A stretch of DNA of 64,000 nt from Symbiodinium natans (Eukaryota; Sar; Dinophyceae; Suessiales; Symbiodiniaceae). The stretch is from contig CAJNDS010000028.1 of assembly GCA_905221605.1 (NCBI GenBank), positions 40,763-104,762 of the forward strand, written 5' to 3'. The position numbers and the translations under genes are program-made. Shown here piece by piece: positions 1-26,592 of this stretch. Below the pieces are notes generated by a model, which made no database searches, had not been told where the DNA came from, and was given only the letters and a program-made list of their open reading frames with translations. The first letter of the stretch is position 1; each line of letters opens with the position of its first letter.

Positions 1-1400
1 AAAACCAGGGTCTTTCTATCACTGCCCTTTTTTTTTCCAGGCCCGCATGGGGGTGACAAAAAAACCTGAGAAAGGTTTTGAGCCTCCCAAAGCTCCAAAA
101 CCAGGGTCTTTCTGTCACTGCCCGCCCCCCCCCCTGGCCCGCATGGGAGTGACAAAAAGACCTGAGAATTGAGGTTTTGGGCCTCCCAAAGCTCCAAAAC
201 CAGGGTCTTTCTGTCACTGCCCGCCCCCTCCCCCAGGCCCGCATGGAAGTGACAAAAAGACCTGAGAATTGAGGATTTGGGCCTCCCAAAGCTCCAAAAC
301 CAGGGTCTTTCTGTCACTGCCCGGCCCCTCCCCCAGGCCCGCATGGGAGTGACAAAAAGACCTGAGAATTGAGGATTTGGGCCTCCCAAACCAGGGTCTT
401 TCTGTCACTGCCCGCCCCCCCCAGGCCCGCATGGGAGTGACAAAAAGACCGAGAATTGAGGATTTGGGCCTCCCAAAGCTCCAAAACCAGGGTCTTTCTG
501 TCACTGCCCCCCCCCCCCCCCCCCCCCCAGGCCTGCATCGGAGTGACAAAAAGACCGACAATTGAGGTTTTGGGCCTCCCAAAGCTCCAAAACCAGGGTC
601 TTTCTGTCACTGCTCGCCCTCCTTGGGAGTGACAAAAAGACCGAGAATTGAGGTTTTGGGCCTCCCAAAGCTCCAAAACCAGGGTCTTTCTGTCACTGCC
701 CGGCCCCTCCCCCAGGCCCGCATGGGAGTGACAAAAAGACCTGAGAATTGAGGATTTGGGCCTCCCAAACCAGGGTCTTTCTGTCACTGCCCGCCCCCCC
801 CAGGCCCGCATGGGAGTGACAAAAAGACCGAGAATTGAGGATTTGGGCCTCCCAAAGCTCCAAAACCAGGGTCTTTCTGTCACTGCCCCCCCCCCCCCGG
901 CCCGCATGGGAGTGACCAAAAAAGAATGTGAGATTAAGGTTTTGGGCTTCCCAAGCTCCAAAACCAGGGTCTTTCTGTCACTGCCCCCCCCCCCCCCAGG
1001 CCCGCATAAGAGTGACAAACAGACCTGAGAATTGAGGTTTTGGGCCTCCCAAAGCTCCAAAACCAGGGTCTTTCTGTCACTGCCCGCCCCCTCCCCCAGG
1101 CCCGCATGGGAGTGACAAAAAGACCTGAGAATTGAGGTTTTCGGCCTCCCAAAGCTCCAAAACCAGGGTCTTTCTGTCACTGCCCGCCCCCTCCCCCAGG
1201 CCCGTATGGGAGTGACAAAAAGACCTGAGAATTGAGGTTTTGGGCCTCCCAAAGCTGGAGTGACAAAAAGGCCTGAGAATTGAGGTTTTGGGCCTCCCAA
1301 AGCTCCATAACTGTCACTGCCCGCCCCCCCCAGACCCGCATGGAAGTGAGAGAATTGAGGTTTTGGGCCTCCCAAAGCTCCAAAACCAGGGTCTTTCTGT
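1..1400. repeat. Tandem array of ~100-bp GC-rich units
   Basis: About 14 imperfect head-to-tail copies of a unit of roughly 93-105 bp. Each copy contains the core CCAGGGTCTTTCTGTCACTG, then a C-rich run of variable length, then GGCCCGCATGGGAGTGAC and GAATTGAGG followed by TTTGGGCCTCCCAAAGCT. The copies differ mainly in the length of the C run (up to about 26 C near 502-528) and by small deletions, for example near 1240-1330. The array runs into the N gap, so its real length is unknown. Overlapping open frames on both strands come from the repeat and are not genes. It looks like satellite or minisatellite DNA. Confidence 0.93.
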
Positions 1401-1500
1401 NNNNNNNNNNNNNNNNNNNNNNNNNNNNNNNNNNNNNNNNNNNNNNNNNNNNNNNNNNNNNNNNNNNNNNNNNNNNNNNNNNNNNNNNNNNNNNNNNNNN
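1401..1500. other. Assembly gap (100 N)
   Basis: Exactly 100 N. This is a conventional placeholder, so the true distance is unknown. The gap sits at the end of the tandem array, which probably caused the assembly break. Confidence 0.99.
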
Positions 1501-1570
1501 AACCCTCAACCCCAAACCCCAAACCATAAACCATAAACCCGGAACCCTCAACCCTCAACCCTCAACCCAA
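1501..1570. repeat. Degenerate telomere-like repeats
   Basis: A run of imperfect CCCTAAA-type heptamers (CCCTCAA, CCCCAAA, CCATAAA, CCCTCAA) beside the gap. It matches degraded plant-type TTTAGGG telomere repeat, the type reported for dinoflagellates. It may be interstitial or subtelomeric. Confidence 0.7.
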
Positions 1571-1749
1571 CCCTTGTTGCTTGGGGTCCAGCGACTTGGG
1601 CGCTGCGGAATCACCATGCTCACGCGGATGCGCTGGGCCGGGCCGAGGCGGGTCGCGTAGCGTTAAAATTATCGCCGTTGCAAGTTGCAAGTCGAGTCTA
1701 ACTGTCTAACCTTTCATGCCAGACTTGTGCACCCAAACATGCAAACCGA

Positions 1750-1845
1750 ATGGATCTTGATCAAGAAAGTGACCTTGATGTCGCTGCATGGGAAGAAGGC
1801 ATGGTGGAAGTTCACGACGTATGCGGTCTGCAGCAGGCAGCGTGA
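1750..1845 (+). CDS. Unidentified coding-like exon, plus strand
   Basis: A 32-codon frame beginning ATG at 1750 and ending TGA at 1845, rich in acidic residues (MDLDQESDLDVAAWEEGM at its start). A second plus-strand stretch at about 1850-1910 reads QESHKLWVQDDSGCGNQP before a stop. Together they could be fragments of a gene or of a transposon ORF. No family is recognised. If real, it lies convergent to the PRMT5 gene. Confidence is low because the evidence is amino-acid character only. Confidence 0.2.
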   Translation: MDLDQESDLDVAAWEEGMVEVHDVCGLQQAA

Positions 1846-2589
1846 CTACACATTCGTCAAGAGAGTCACAAGCTATGGGTTCAGGATGATTCAGGCTGTG
1901 GGAATCAGCCCTGAACACTAACGACTGTGCTGATGCAATGCGGGACGCATGGCTCGCTCAGGGTGAGGGTCGCGTCGGGACAGACCGACTCAGAAAAAGA
2001 CAAAGACCGAGTCAGGAAACAGGCCATATCAGGCCATTGCGTCAATCGAGGGGCGTGAGTCAGCAAACGGCACGGGCACGAGTCAGAACGCAGGACAGCG
2101 ACTCAGAAATAGACTGGAAAACAAGAATCATCGCTTCCCCCTATGAGTACACGGGCGCCCCCCCCCCCAATAGAAACTCGAAATGCGTGTCTTCTATTCG
2201 GGGGATGCTTTTATCGATATGCCATCTATTGGGATAGGGTTTAGATTGGCTTGCAGGTTTTTGAGGCTCTGAACCCCCTAGTTCGGAACAGTGCTTAAAA
2301 AGCCGGGGTCGTTTCGGCAGGATATTCCGGAAAGCGTTTTAATCGTCAGGGGGGGTGTTTAATACAAGGGGGAAGTAATCTCAATGCCCTAGACCCTTGA
2401 TGACCCTTGAACCTTCAAACCCTGAAACGTAAACCCTGAAGGGTTCAAGGCGCGTCTGCTTTCGACTCAGGCGGCGTGATTGACCCTAGCCCGAGCCGCC
2501 AGTAGTGTCAATGTTGTGTTAGCAAACTTAAGTCTTAAGTTCTTGAAAAGTATTGAAAAGTTTGTGTGTGGTACATTCTGGTACAGCCT

Positions 2590-2975
2590 AGAGTGTACTG
2601 GAGTTATTCTTTGCACGTGGGCCTCCAAATCAGCGAGGCCACCTCCAGCAGCACCCAGCTGAGCATCGGCCCACAGCCCAGGCGCTGTAACTGGTGTTAG
2701 AGCTGCAGTGTAGCCTCCAAAACTCCAGCGCATGTGACTGCAGCAGATTTGAAAATCGAAGGTTGACAGCTACTACTTGCAGCGATCGGAAGCCCTGAGT
2801 CACGGTAGTTTCTACTGCCTCTTGTGCATCTTGGATACTGGACCAAACTCTTTTGCCTTCGCTCACTCTTTTGACTCTTGTGGGTGGTCTTGCAGATTGC
2901 AGACGCACAGGACTGATGGAGCTTCCTATGAAACAAAACGAACCGAAGCTCATGTCTGAAGCACGAGGCGTAGCT

Positions 2976-2976
<1 letters not shown>
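2590..2976 (-). CDS. Possible 3' exons of the PRMT5 gene
   Basis: After the well-supported PRMT5 exons this stretch stays coding-like on the minus strand. About 2976-2955 reads SYASCF, which fits the YTSFLAP stretch of PRMT5. About 2735-2665 reads ALEFWRL and then AWAVG, resembling the FWRC...EWAV end of the C-terminal beta barrel. About 2615-2595 reads ITPVHS, like the family's TPVHN. However, the roughly 210 bp between these pieces is too short for the barrel segment of about 120 residues that should separate them, and no HGFAGYF motif was found. The barrel is therefore shortened, divergent, deleted, or misread here. Confidence 0.35.
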
Positions 2977-17552
<14,576 letters not shown>

Positions 17553-18587
17553 CGCCACTCGCTCACACATTTGGGAGAGGTGAAAACCTTTCGTGAGTGT
17601 CCAAGTGCCAGGGCTGCCAGGGCAAGGGCCGGTGATGCTGACCGCACAAGCTGCGAAAGCGATTCCACCTTGTTTGCACTATCTTGCACTATCTTGCTCT
17701 CATTCACACTGCATGCGAAACAATAGCTAATGCCACGAAATGTGATTTTCATCTTTCACACACTCTGCCCCGCAACCTTCAAAGACAAAGATCCTCTTGT
17801 TACTCGACTGACACTTCTCGACACATCTCCTGTCCTTCAGGGGCCGGGCGCACACCAGCCAGAAGCTGCAGCTACGCGCAAACAAACTGGGGCCACGCCT
17901 TCCTGCAGAAGGCAAGGATAGGCAAGCAATGAATCTATCCTCTATCCTTCGAGTTGCGCATACTTTAAGACCAAATTCCAGACATGTCTCCATTTCCTTC
18001 GCAGCCATGACACGGCTTGTTTCCTTCTCCGGCCCTGGCGCTGGTGCCTCTGAACTTTCTGTGATACCCTGTTCACTGCCGAGGCGAGCTGCGTGGCATG
18101 GCGATCAAATACAGTATATAATTATAATTGGTTGCGCAGATGGCTTTAGCGTGGAAGTCCTCGGTTGCTGGCAATGCAAAGAGCCCCTCCTGGAGCAAAG
18201 CCTGCAAGTGAACATCTGGCCACCCGGCAATTTCAGGTGCATTGCACATCATTGCACAGTGTCAGTTGTGAGATCTGAGATGCTTGCTCCCACAGCCCTC
18301 GCATAGTTGCAGGCAGCATTGCTGGCACGGGCATCTCCTGACTGAAAGTGTTGCGGCCTCTGCCAAGACCGCATGGATCTGTGTGAAGTTGAAGCGGAGC
18401 CATGTCATGGCTGAGACAGCGGCTCGGAGGGGGAAGAATGACGGACTGCAAGCCCAGGTGAGCAGCCTGCGAGGATGCTAAAGGTAGCTTTAGTTACTCA
18501 AGTTCAGCATACTCGAGTAGTACTCGGTTCTGCGTCCATGGCATGCATAGGTCATAGGTTGTCACACGCTCAATCAGGACAGTGTTT

Positions 18588-18917
18588 TCAGTCGGTCAAG
18601 CAGTGCGGCTCCGCGCAGCCCAGGCATAGCTTGGGTTTGCCTCTGCGGAAACTCAGAACGCCAAATGACACCAACACCACGCTGGTTCGCACAGGTTCAC
18701 ATACCCCTCGACAGATTCTTAGCATTCCTCCATTACTAATCATTACGACAACTTGCCGATATCTGCCGGGATCCTCGTCTGACTTGCAGAACATTGATGC
18801 ATTCCCGTTTTTGAAATTTGAGATGGTTTTATGGACAACCTTCTCACAAGCAACGGAAGATTGCGTGTCGCCTTCGACCCCTGAGAGAAGTAGTTCACAC
18901 TTGCCATCTAAATCCAA
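18588..18917 (-). CDS. Unidentified minus-strand open frame
   Basis: Open for 109 codons with mixed, protein-like composition (for example FKNGNASMFCKSDEDPGRYR). It lies upstream of the last tentative PRMT5 exon, so it could hold undetected N-terminal PRMT5 exons or be non-coding. No family match. Confidence 0.18.
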   Translation of the reverse strand: MDLDGKCELLLSGVEGDTQSSVACEKVVHKTISNFKNGNASMFCKSDEDPGRYRQVVVMISNGGMLRICRGVCEPVRTSVVLVSFGVLSFRRGKPKLCLGCAEPHCLTD

Positions 18918-19885
18918 AAGGCTATCTGGCCATGTGCCTGCGAAGCTCTGATCGCATCCATCACATCAAGGTGTCTTGCAGATTGTGGGGAACGGTTTTC
19001 GTATCGAATTGCAGCCTGTCTCTGAGTCCATTCGGTTTCCAATTTCCCTCATGCTCATGTTTCGGTCTAGCCGGGAATGCAGTTATGTTGGGTTGGTAAG
19101 GTTGCGTTATGTGTTTCGCTCATACAGTGAACATATGAAGGAGGGTTCAGGATAACGTTTTGCTTTATTTCCTATATGTCTGAGTGTGCCAGAGACAGAG
19201 ATGGCTCCTTGTCACTCAAGTACTCCGGGCACAGAACGCTGCAAGGAGGGCTCTGCAAGCAACACCGAAACAGCCTTAGTCATGCATAGGCATAAGCGGC
19301 ATAAACTTGGCGTTATTCAGGCAGTTTCCTTGCGCGACTAAGGCCCAACTTGCGATGTGTGCCGTATACTGCATAGCGTTTCCGTGTTTCCCGACAAAAA
19401 CGACCCTCGGAGATGCACTCCATTTCATTCCATTTCCATGTTTTGATGTGTTTTGTCACAAAAAGCCGAAGCCGACTACATGCGCCCCTCTGCGACATTG
19501 CGAGATCGAAGTTAAGCCCCTGCAGGGTTGCCTGCAGTTTTAAGTTTTAAGAGTTGTCGAGCAGCGTGATGTTGACATCACGGCGACAACACTGATTTGT
19601 GTTTCGGGCAATGTCGTCACTGATGCAGAAAGAAAATCAAGTGCACCTCCTGGAACGGCTGCAGGAGCAGCGAGCAGGCATCACAGGCAACTCGGTTGCG
19701 CGCATGCCACGAAAGCCTGAGCTGCTGAGATCAACTAAATCAGGACAATCCTAAACTCAAAGGAGATGGGCTACGTATGCCCCAAAGGCAGATGCATTGG
19801 GCACATGTTTCTGCTGCCAGGAGCCAGGAGCAGGGGCAAACTTGGGGTCGACCTAGCCCTCTGCCTACTTACTGCTGCCCCCCTT

Positions 19886-19908
19886 ACCCCTACCCCCCCC
19901 CCCCCCGG
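19886..19908. repeat. Poly-C tract
   Basis: A C-rich run, CCTACCCCCCCCCCCCCC type, within a pyrimidine-rich segment. Confidence 0.9.
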
Positions 19909-19929
19909 CTCGAAAGAGCTAGCCTTCCC

Positions 19930-20010
19930 GTGCCATCCTGTTATGCATTCTTGTTTTTCCGTGACAGTATGTGAGGCAAGCCCGCCTCTCCTTTCCCGCT
20001 GTCCCCGCTT
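19930..20010. repeat. Dispersed repeat, copy 1
   Basis: The segment with CCGTGACAGTATGTGAGGCA followed by AGCCCGCCTC resembles 21149-21195 (CTTGACAGTCTGTGAGTCTG and then TGAGGCAAGCCTGCCTTGC). Both are preceded by a TTATG...CATTCT word and followed by C-rich DNA. Confidence 0.5.
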
Positions 20011-20149
20011 GCCTGCCCTGCCCTATTTTCTTCCCTTCGCCTACCCAGCATTTCCTGCTTACTTGCCCGCCGTTCCTTCCGAACCCCTGCCCCATACATC
20101 TGCCTACTCATTCCCAAGGGCAACTTGGATCTGCAGTGATCTGTCCAAC

Positions 20150-20703
20150 CACGACTCAGCTCTAAAACGCTAAAAGGCATCTTGATTGTCACGCGCAGAT
20201 TGTATGTGGCATGGTCACATGGAGGAAAACTGCTGACAGTGTACTTCATGCTCAGGGTCTGAGCGCCCGGCAACATTTCGAAGATGTCACAGACTACCCA
20301 TTTCTTGGCCGTTGCCTGGCAAAGGCTGCATGTCCCACATGTTTCGAGCACCTCTCTCACCAAGTCCTAAGCCGAAACCTGAACCGTCAGGGCCTGGACT
20401 TCATTGCTGCGAAGAGAATCGGGCAACGGCGCCTGAATTGCCAGCACTTTCCAGGATTCCGATGTACTTGCAGCAGAGCACGCTTCTCTCACGGATCACC
20501 ACAATAATTTTGGAACCACGCTCAGCATGTGCACTAACGGGGTGACCTGTGGGATAGCTCGGAGGCGAAAGATGGAGAAGACTACATCTAGGCGCAAACT
20601 TTGCATTCTCCTTGACTCGGAGTGTCTGGCCATGCGTGCGAGAGACGAGCGGACCATGCTCTGAACGGAACTGGGCGTGGGCGACCACATCATCTGCCTG
20701 CAA
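20150..20703 (-). CDS. Unidentified coding-like region, minus strand
   Basis: Two protein-like stretches. About 20640-20525 reads MVRSSLARMARHSESRRMQS and continues with an SLRLDVVFSIFRLRAIPQ run before a GT. About 20320-20180 reads ATAKKWVVCDIFEMLPGAQT followed by a polar segment. Both could be exons of one gene. No family is recognised and no splice chain is proven. Confidence 0.22.
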
Positions 20704-21119
20704 TCTGGTGCAATATTGTACTACAGTATTGAGGACTGATACAAGAGCCGCAAAGGTTCATGACAAGATATGACACGCATGTTGCCTTGTTTGGCATGAG
20801 AAGGAGTGTTTGGCGAGAGCTACTTCACGAGCAATTGTCAGGAGCTTCTTTGAGTATGGCGGCATATATCGGTGTTGCCCGATTCTGACCCACCGAAATC
20901 ACAGGCCCAAGGCGTGTATAAACAAACAACCCACCTCCTTCATCCCCCTCCCTGGCTATGGACCCCTATAAACTTCTGTGGGCCCCCGATTGGACCATGT
21001 CTGGACCCCCTCCCTCTATGGGTTTGCGGACCTTTCATGGACATGCTACCCATCTGACACACATCCCCCACAATGACTCTATGGCCCTTTGGATCCTCCG
21101 AACGCCAGGCAAGCCAGTG

Positions 21120-21240
21120 CTTTCCCGCTTATGTAACTTACGCATTCTGGTTTTACCTTGACAGTCTGTGAGTCTGTGAGGCAAGCCTGCCTTGCTCCCC
21201 TTCCCATCCACTTCCTGTCCACCTGTAGCCCGCCTTCGGC
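21120..21240. repeat. Dispersed repeat, copy 2
   Basis: Partner of the 19.93-kb segment: TTATGTAACTTACGCATTCT, then a GTTTTACCTTGACAG word and GTGAGGCAAGCCTGCC. The copies are about 1.2 kb apart in direct orientation. Confidence 0.5.
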
Positions 21241-22000
21241 CCCTCGGCTAATCTCACGAAACCACATCTGGAGCACCTGTCTGCACTCACGGACCCATAT
21301 GGCCCATATGGCCCCATGGCCCCCCAAGGACCGCCCTTGGGCAGGGTTACGCCAACATAAATCGGATGAGCAAGTCAATCCGAGCCGAACAATCGCACAA
21401 CACACCAATGCATGCCTCATCAGTTGCTACAAACATATGCGTGCTCTCGTGGGCCTTATCCACGGAGACCAGAAGCGTGCAGGAGTTGCAACCTAGGGGC
21501 TCTTTGTGCTCATCACGGGTTCTCCAGACTGTTCTGGGAAAGTTGTCGCAAGCGCGCAGAAGCTCAAATGATGCCAGATTCTGGTAGATCGTCTTCTGAC
21601 GAGGTTTGAATTATGGGCGGCCCTTTGGGGGGCATCTGTACCAAAAGGGCCCCTAATTTAATTAGATCCCTTCAGATCTGCTTCCTACCAACAGTGAAGG
21701 CAAGTCACAATGCCAAGGCAGCCAGCTGCTTGGAAGATTCTCTGGAAGAGCCTAAGCAGCATCCGGGCAGCTTCAACGTGATCATTCAGCAATCAAAAGC
21801 TTGCAATCAACAATGGTTTAATCGTTCGTAATTAAGGTGTAGCAACATTCGTCAGGCAGTGCTAAGTTTGGCAATGGCAAGCTGCAAGTTGAAGCAATAC
21901 TTTTCCTAGATGTCCAACGGAAACTGCGCCGTCTCTCTGTTCCACGTCATGCTTCGCTGAGGGCCGATCGGGTGAACTTGAGTCCGCAACCCCCTTCTCC

Positions 22001-22405
22001 TCACCCAAAAGACAACTGCTGGAAAGGGCCGAGTGGACATACTGGCCTTGCAGTGACGAAGCCGAATGTCGACAACATCCTGTCAAGATGGCTTCCTAGC
22101 TTTATGATGACTTCCACAAGCACCATTCCAGCCTTGCCCAGCGTTAATGCATAAACGTACCCAAAGGGTTGCCATAGCCGCAAGAAGTTCTTTGCCATTG
22201 TAGTTGCAACCTGGCAGGCAAGATTGCTGCAGATTGCTGCTGAAAAATCGCATGCAAAAATGTCCATGGGAGTTGCAACCACTGCCAACCACTGAATCGG
22301 GCCAGCCTTACCGACTTGCGTCCACGCACGACTGCAACGGAAGTGATGTCCCTGTCTATGAATTCTATGAATACTATGAATGCAGAGACCACTATGTCGG
22401 AACAT
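22001..22405 (-). CDS. Unidentified minus-strand open frame
   Basis: A 134-codon open frame whose C-terminal half reads like protein (RLWQPFGYVYALTLGKAG, then LVEVIIKLGSHLDRMLSTFG). No domain is recognised. It may include one or more real exons. Confidence 0.2.
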   Translation of the reverse strand: MFRHSGLCIHSIHRIHRQGHHFRCSRAWTQVGKAGPIQWLAVVATPMDIFACDFSAAICSNLACQVATTMAKNFLRLWQPFGYVYALTLGKAGMVLVEVIIKLGSHLDRMLSTFGFVTARPVCPLGPFQQLSFG

Positions 22406-24554
22406 GTCGGAACTTCACGTAACATCACAGCGTTGCCGCTCCTGTATGGAATTCGCCGTCTGAAGATGCATAGAGGGACAGGCCCAAGTGAAAGCACAAC
22501 TCCTTCTGGCGTACACCACAAAGCACTTGTGGATGCCGTGCCTCGGCATTGCAAATCATTGCAACACAGACAATCATGGATGGCCAACATGATCTGGATT
22601 GATCTGGGCTCCACGCATAGCATCACGAAGGGGAGCATGGAAATCTGTGGCAACCACATCCTGCAAAACTCTTCAGCTTCTTGTTTTGAAACCTCCTAGC
22701 CTGCCAGAATCGAAGAAGACGTGGGCCCTACAAGCTTAAGTGCGAAGAAGATGTGCGAAGCGCAAGTATTTGTACTTTCCGCTGGAAGCTTTACACTTAC
22801 GCTGAGCAAAGGGTCAACAGCAAAATGGAACAAGATTCATCTCTGACCTCTGCATCTGCCTAAAGGTCAGTGAAAGTGATGTCGGCAAATATGCACTTCG
22901 GAACCTCGTATTGAAATTTATGCAGAGAGTAGTATACGGCAACGTTCAATGGTCCTGGTAGCAAACCAGAACAGAATTGAGGCGACAACCACCTTAGCAA
23001 CCCCGTTCATGTCTTGCCATTGCCCCTTCACTTCTAATTGCCGCGAACTTGGCCCGCCACAACTCCCCGCAGGTGCGGTCCTTTCAGTCCAGCTTGGAAT
23101 GTTGACATTGAGCTCTGGAACTGCGCTTGATGTCCCTTAGATCTTGCGACATCTGGCATGCTGCCGCGCCTGATGCCAGCTCTGCCAGCTCCCAACCTTA
23201 CTTGAAAAGTGCTTGGCTACTCGGGAAGCTTGTGACCTGCTCTAGGATATGCTACACAGGCTTCTGGGGATCACGACGCGAACAGGCATGCTAGATCTGC
23301 TAGATCTGCCAAGGTCCCAGCCAGACTGCGCAGTCCTCGCAGGGCGGAAATGCGCTTATAACTCTTACCGGTGCCTTTTACCACTTTCCTCACGGTCTTT
23401 CTTACTCATGACTTGTTCTTCGTAGGGGACGCGAAAATCGCTCTGCTCTGGCCGCCCAACACCACTCGCTTCAGCGGTGGCCACTTACCTCCGGGTCTGG
23501 GACCCCATTCTGGCTCTTCGATTTTGGGGCCGTTCAAGGTTTGCTACAGTGGCCCGTCACTTGGAAAATTCCCCTATGCCATTAGATCCATTCGTCCAAA
23601 CCGGGCTCGTTCCCGTCACGTAGCCCAAAGATGACAACACCACCTGGCCAACACATCCACTCCTTCAGGGTTGATGATTAGCCCTTAGGTTATGAGTTTG
23701 GGCTTCGGGGCTTGCCATTTTGAGGGTTTGGGTTGCAGGGTTTGCCACTCTCTACGTCGTTTCGGGTTGAGGAGTTATCACCTGCAGTTGAGTTCAGGGT
23801 CACTCCACTTCTTGTCTGGTTGAGGTTCTTTTCGCCAAATCCTTTCATGAGAATTTAGGGTTTAGCATTTGCCGTTCCCCACTTCTTTAAGGGGTCCAAC
23901 CGGAACATTATTCACTCCGTAGTCCCGTCGGCGTGGGGATGCTGCTCCTTGCCACCCTCTGTACTCCTCCCCCGGTCTCCTAGCAGAAAATCCTTGCAGT
24001 GCTAACCAACAACAGTGCTGAGAGACCGAGCATCCCTGGAGTTCAACAAAAGGGGACGTGCGCACAGAGTTCCGCAGAGGATCCCTAAAGTACTGCCCCT
24101 AGACAATCCCGCATAGAATCCCGCAGAGTTTCCAGCCAGATATTCGGGCAAGGCCCTGAGGTTGCAACATGGATTGACAGTAGAAGCCTTCAAGTCTTAA
24201 CAACGCCGGACTATTAAGGATACTTCGCTAATGGATTCTGTCTCGGCGTCTCGGTTGCTATTCCTGGAAACGGCACTTCAAGGATCTTCAAGGGCATCCA
24301 GAGATACTCAGAGGCACTCTCTGGGAGTGAGCTCTTCAGACTGTGTGGCGGGCAAGGAGACCCTGAGAATGACTGACTTAACACCTGAAAACCCACACCA
24401 AGGGTGGGCCAGCGTCACTAGCAGAATAAGAGGCGTGCATCGTACAGGTGGCAAAAGATTGAGAACATTGTCATCTGATGTCGCAGGTCTTGTCGAGAGA
24501 TCTTGTTTTCAGCCCGATGGCCTGGAAGACGCCGGCAGGGTAGCACTGCCTGAG

Positions 24555-24590
24555 AGGGGGGTGGGGGGGGGGGGGGGGGGGGGGGGAAGG
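24555..24590. repeat. Poly-G tract
   Basis: A nearly unbroken run of about 33 G. It may form a quadruplex and is prone to sequencing error. Confidence 0.93.
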
Positions 24591-24942
24591 GGGAGAATTG
24601 TGTAAAAGCATGTACAAACCCTGATGTCGTGATGGCGTGATGCTAGGAAGACAGGGTGAGGACCAGACCTCCATGCACTGCTGCCTGGGCATCAGATTCA
24701 ATCCTGGACAGGATACAAAACCTCCTATATAGCTCCGGCGGTTTGCAAAGGTACTGATGCTGGGCACAGCATGGCACAACCAGTGCTCTTTCACTCTTCC
24801 ACAGGACTACTACTCATATCATTTACTGCTGTATCTATTTCATACATTTTCATACTACAGGATACTCCAGGTACCCCCAGAATCCGGGAAGTTCGAGCGG
24901 CCGTGCGGCCTGCAGACTTGTGCAAACTTGATGCAAAAAATG

Positions 24943-25218
24943 CAAAAAACACCAAGCCGGTGCTCTACATGCCACGCATGTTTTTGCCAAACTTGCGGCG
25001 TGGGATTTGAGTTTTCTAGGTGCTCCTGGAACAACACGACGAGTTGCACGGCATTTAAGCAGCATTTGTGCGGCATTCGTGCAGTGTTGGTGGACCGTTT
25101 GGTCTGTCTGTCTGTGTCTGACGGGTGCCCGTGGGTCGAGAGCATGCTCGCCGGCGTGCGTGCGGGTGGGCATGCGTGTGGGAGTGTGGGCGCGCATGCA
25201 CGCGGGCGTGGGGTGTGC
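24943..25218. repeat. GTGCG-rich low-complexity stretch
   Basis: The right part (about 25115-25275) is an alternating GTG/CGTGCG-type tract. Long frames on either strand here are compositional artefacts. The left part has nothing recognisable. Confidence 0.5.
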
Positions 25219-25312
25219 GGCCGTGCGCGTGGGCGAGCGGGCAGGTGAGCGCGCGTGTGCGCGCGTGCAATATTTGTGCGTGCTTGCGCAGGGCACAGCT
25301 GCCTAGGCACGG

Positions 25313-25626
25313 GCCTTTTGCTTCCTTTTCTATTTGAAACCTGGGCTGCGCTAGCTGCGAGGGGACTGCGGAGGCAGATGCACACAGCCACACAGCATTT
25401 GCAATCCGAGGCCAAAGCTGCTGCTGCAGGCATGATCACTAAGACGATCAAGAGTCGAGACGCGATACACAGGCCCTGCAAGTCCTCTGCTGATCCGGAG
25501 CAGAAGGTATCGGCGTTAGCTCCTGCAGTTATGACCGGAGCTCAGCATGAAAGACAAGAAAAAGACTTGACACCGTTCCGAGCTGGCCATGCCCAGGTCG
25601 ACACCAACAGCATCAACAGCGGCTAA
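25313..25626 (+). CDS. Unidentified open frame, plus strand
   Basis: An open plus frame of about 104 codons with helical, charged character (TATQHLQSEAKAAAAGM, then DPEQKVSALAPAV), ending at a TAA. No acceptor, start or family was identified. Confidence 0.18.
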
Positions 25627-25859
25627 ATCACGAACTTTTCGCGGGGCGCTGGTACATGCTGGTACGTGTAGCTGTAGATGCGACAGCTGCTATTATGCTA
25701 TAATAGGGGCCATGCCATGAACCATCTGAAGCCTGTTCCGATGGCCCTTCAAACTCCAACCCTGCTTTGGACGCTTCCCCTTCTAACCTGCTCTGAAGGG
25801 TCTGAGAAGGTCTCAGAGCTTGCTTGTCTTGTCCGGGTCTCCTGAGAGGGCTCGCTGAA

Positions 25860-26570
25860 TGCTCTCAAGGCAACTGAGATGTCGAAGAGCTTCTTGCTGT
25901 TGTTGCCAGACATCGGGCATTCGCCCAGGCGGTCCGAAGCGCCCCTGTCCCCACGCTCTCGTTCTCAAGCCATCGATCAAGCACATTCTCCAAATGCGAG
26001 CCCAGATGGTGCACGTGCATTGGTGTGCTGCCAGACAAGGTGCTCCACAAGCTTTCTCAACTTTTTCAACTCAGCTTTTTGACCTCTGCAACATGGTTAA
26101 GTTGGTGCCTTTATGTGAATATGGCTGTTTCTCTTCGTGAAGATGGGTTGCCATGTCATGTTTGAGACTCACACAGCCGTGTCAACAACGTAGTTTCCGC
26201 ACACACACACAATACTGGGTGTAGCAAGATTGAGAGCAGACAGCATGATGCAAAAGTGTGCAAAGGCGGAGCAGCACCCAATGCAGCTCTGTTTCGAGCC
26301 GCAGCCGAAGCTCCTGTGGCTTTGCAGCTCTTCATGGGGGGAATGCTGTGGTGTCAGTGCCTTAAATGTGTAATGATGTGTGATGTGTCCTCTGTCTCAG
26401 ACGGACTGGACGCAGTGTCCACATCCAGCGTCTCTGAGACTCTGCCCACAACGACTTGGCGCCATTGCTCGCCCTGGGCTCGGGTCGCGAGAGCAGCAGT
26501 AGCAGTTTGTGTGCCTAGGACCGGGAATCCAGCCTCCAAAGAGAGGCAGGACTCCACCTGGCACGACATC
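25860..26570 (-). CDS. Unidentified coding-like exons, minus strand
   Basis: Three stretches in order. About 26569-26354 reads TATAALATRAQGEQWRQVVV followed by an acidic Ser-rich end. About 26075-25985 reads LKKLRKLVEHLVWQHTNARA. About 25950-25885 reads GRMPDVWQQQQEALRHLS. The composition is protein-like and AG sites precede each. No family is recognised. Confidence 0.27.
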
Positions 26571-26592
26571 TAAACAAGAACACAATCAGTTA

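Noticed and set aside
314-1558. 414-codon minus-strand frame through the left array and the N gap
   Set aside because: It translates the 100-bp repeat and the gap itself; not a gene.
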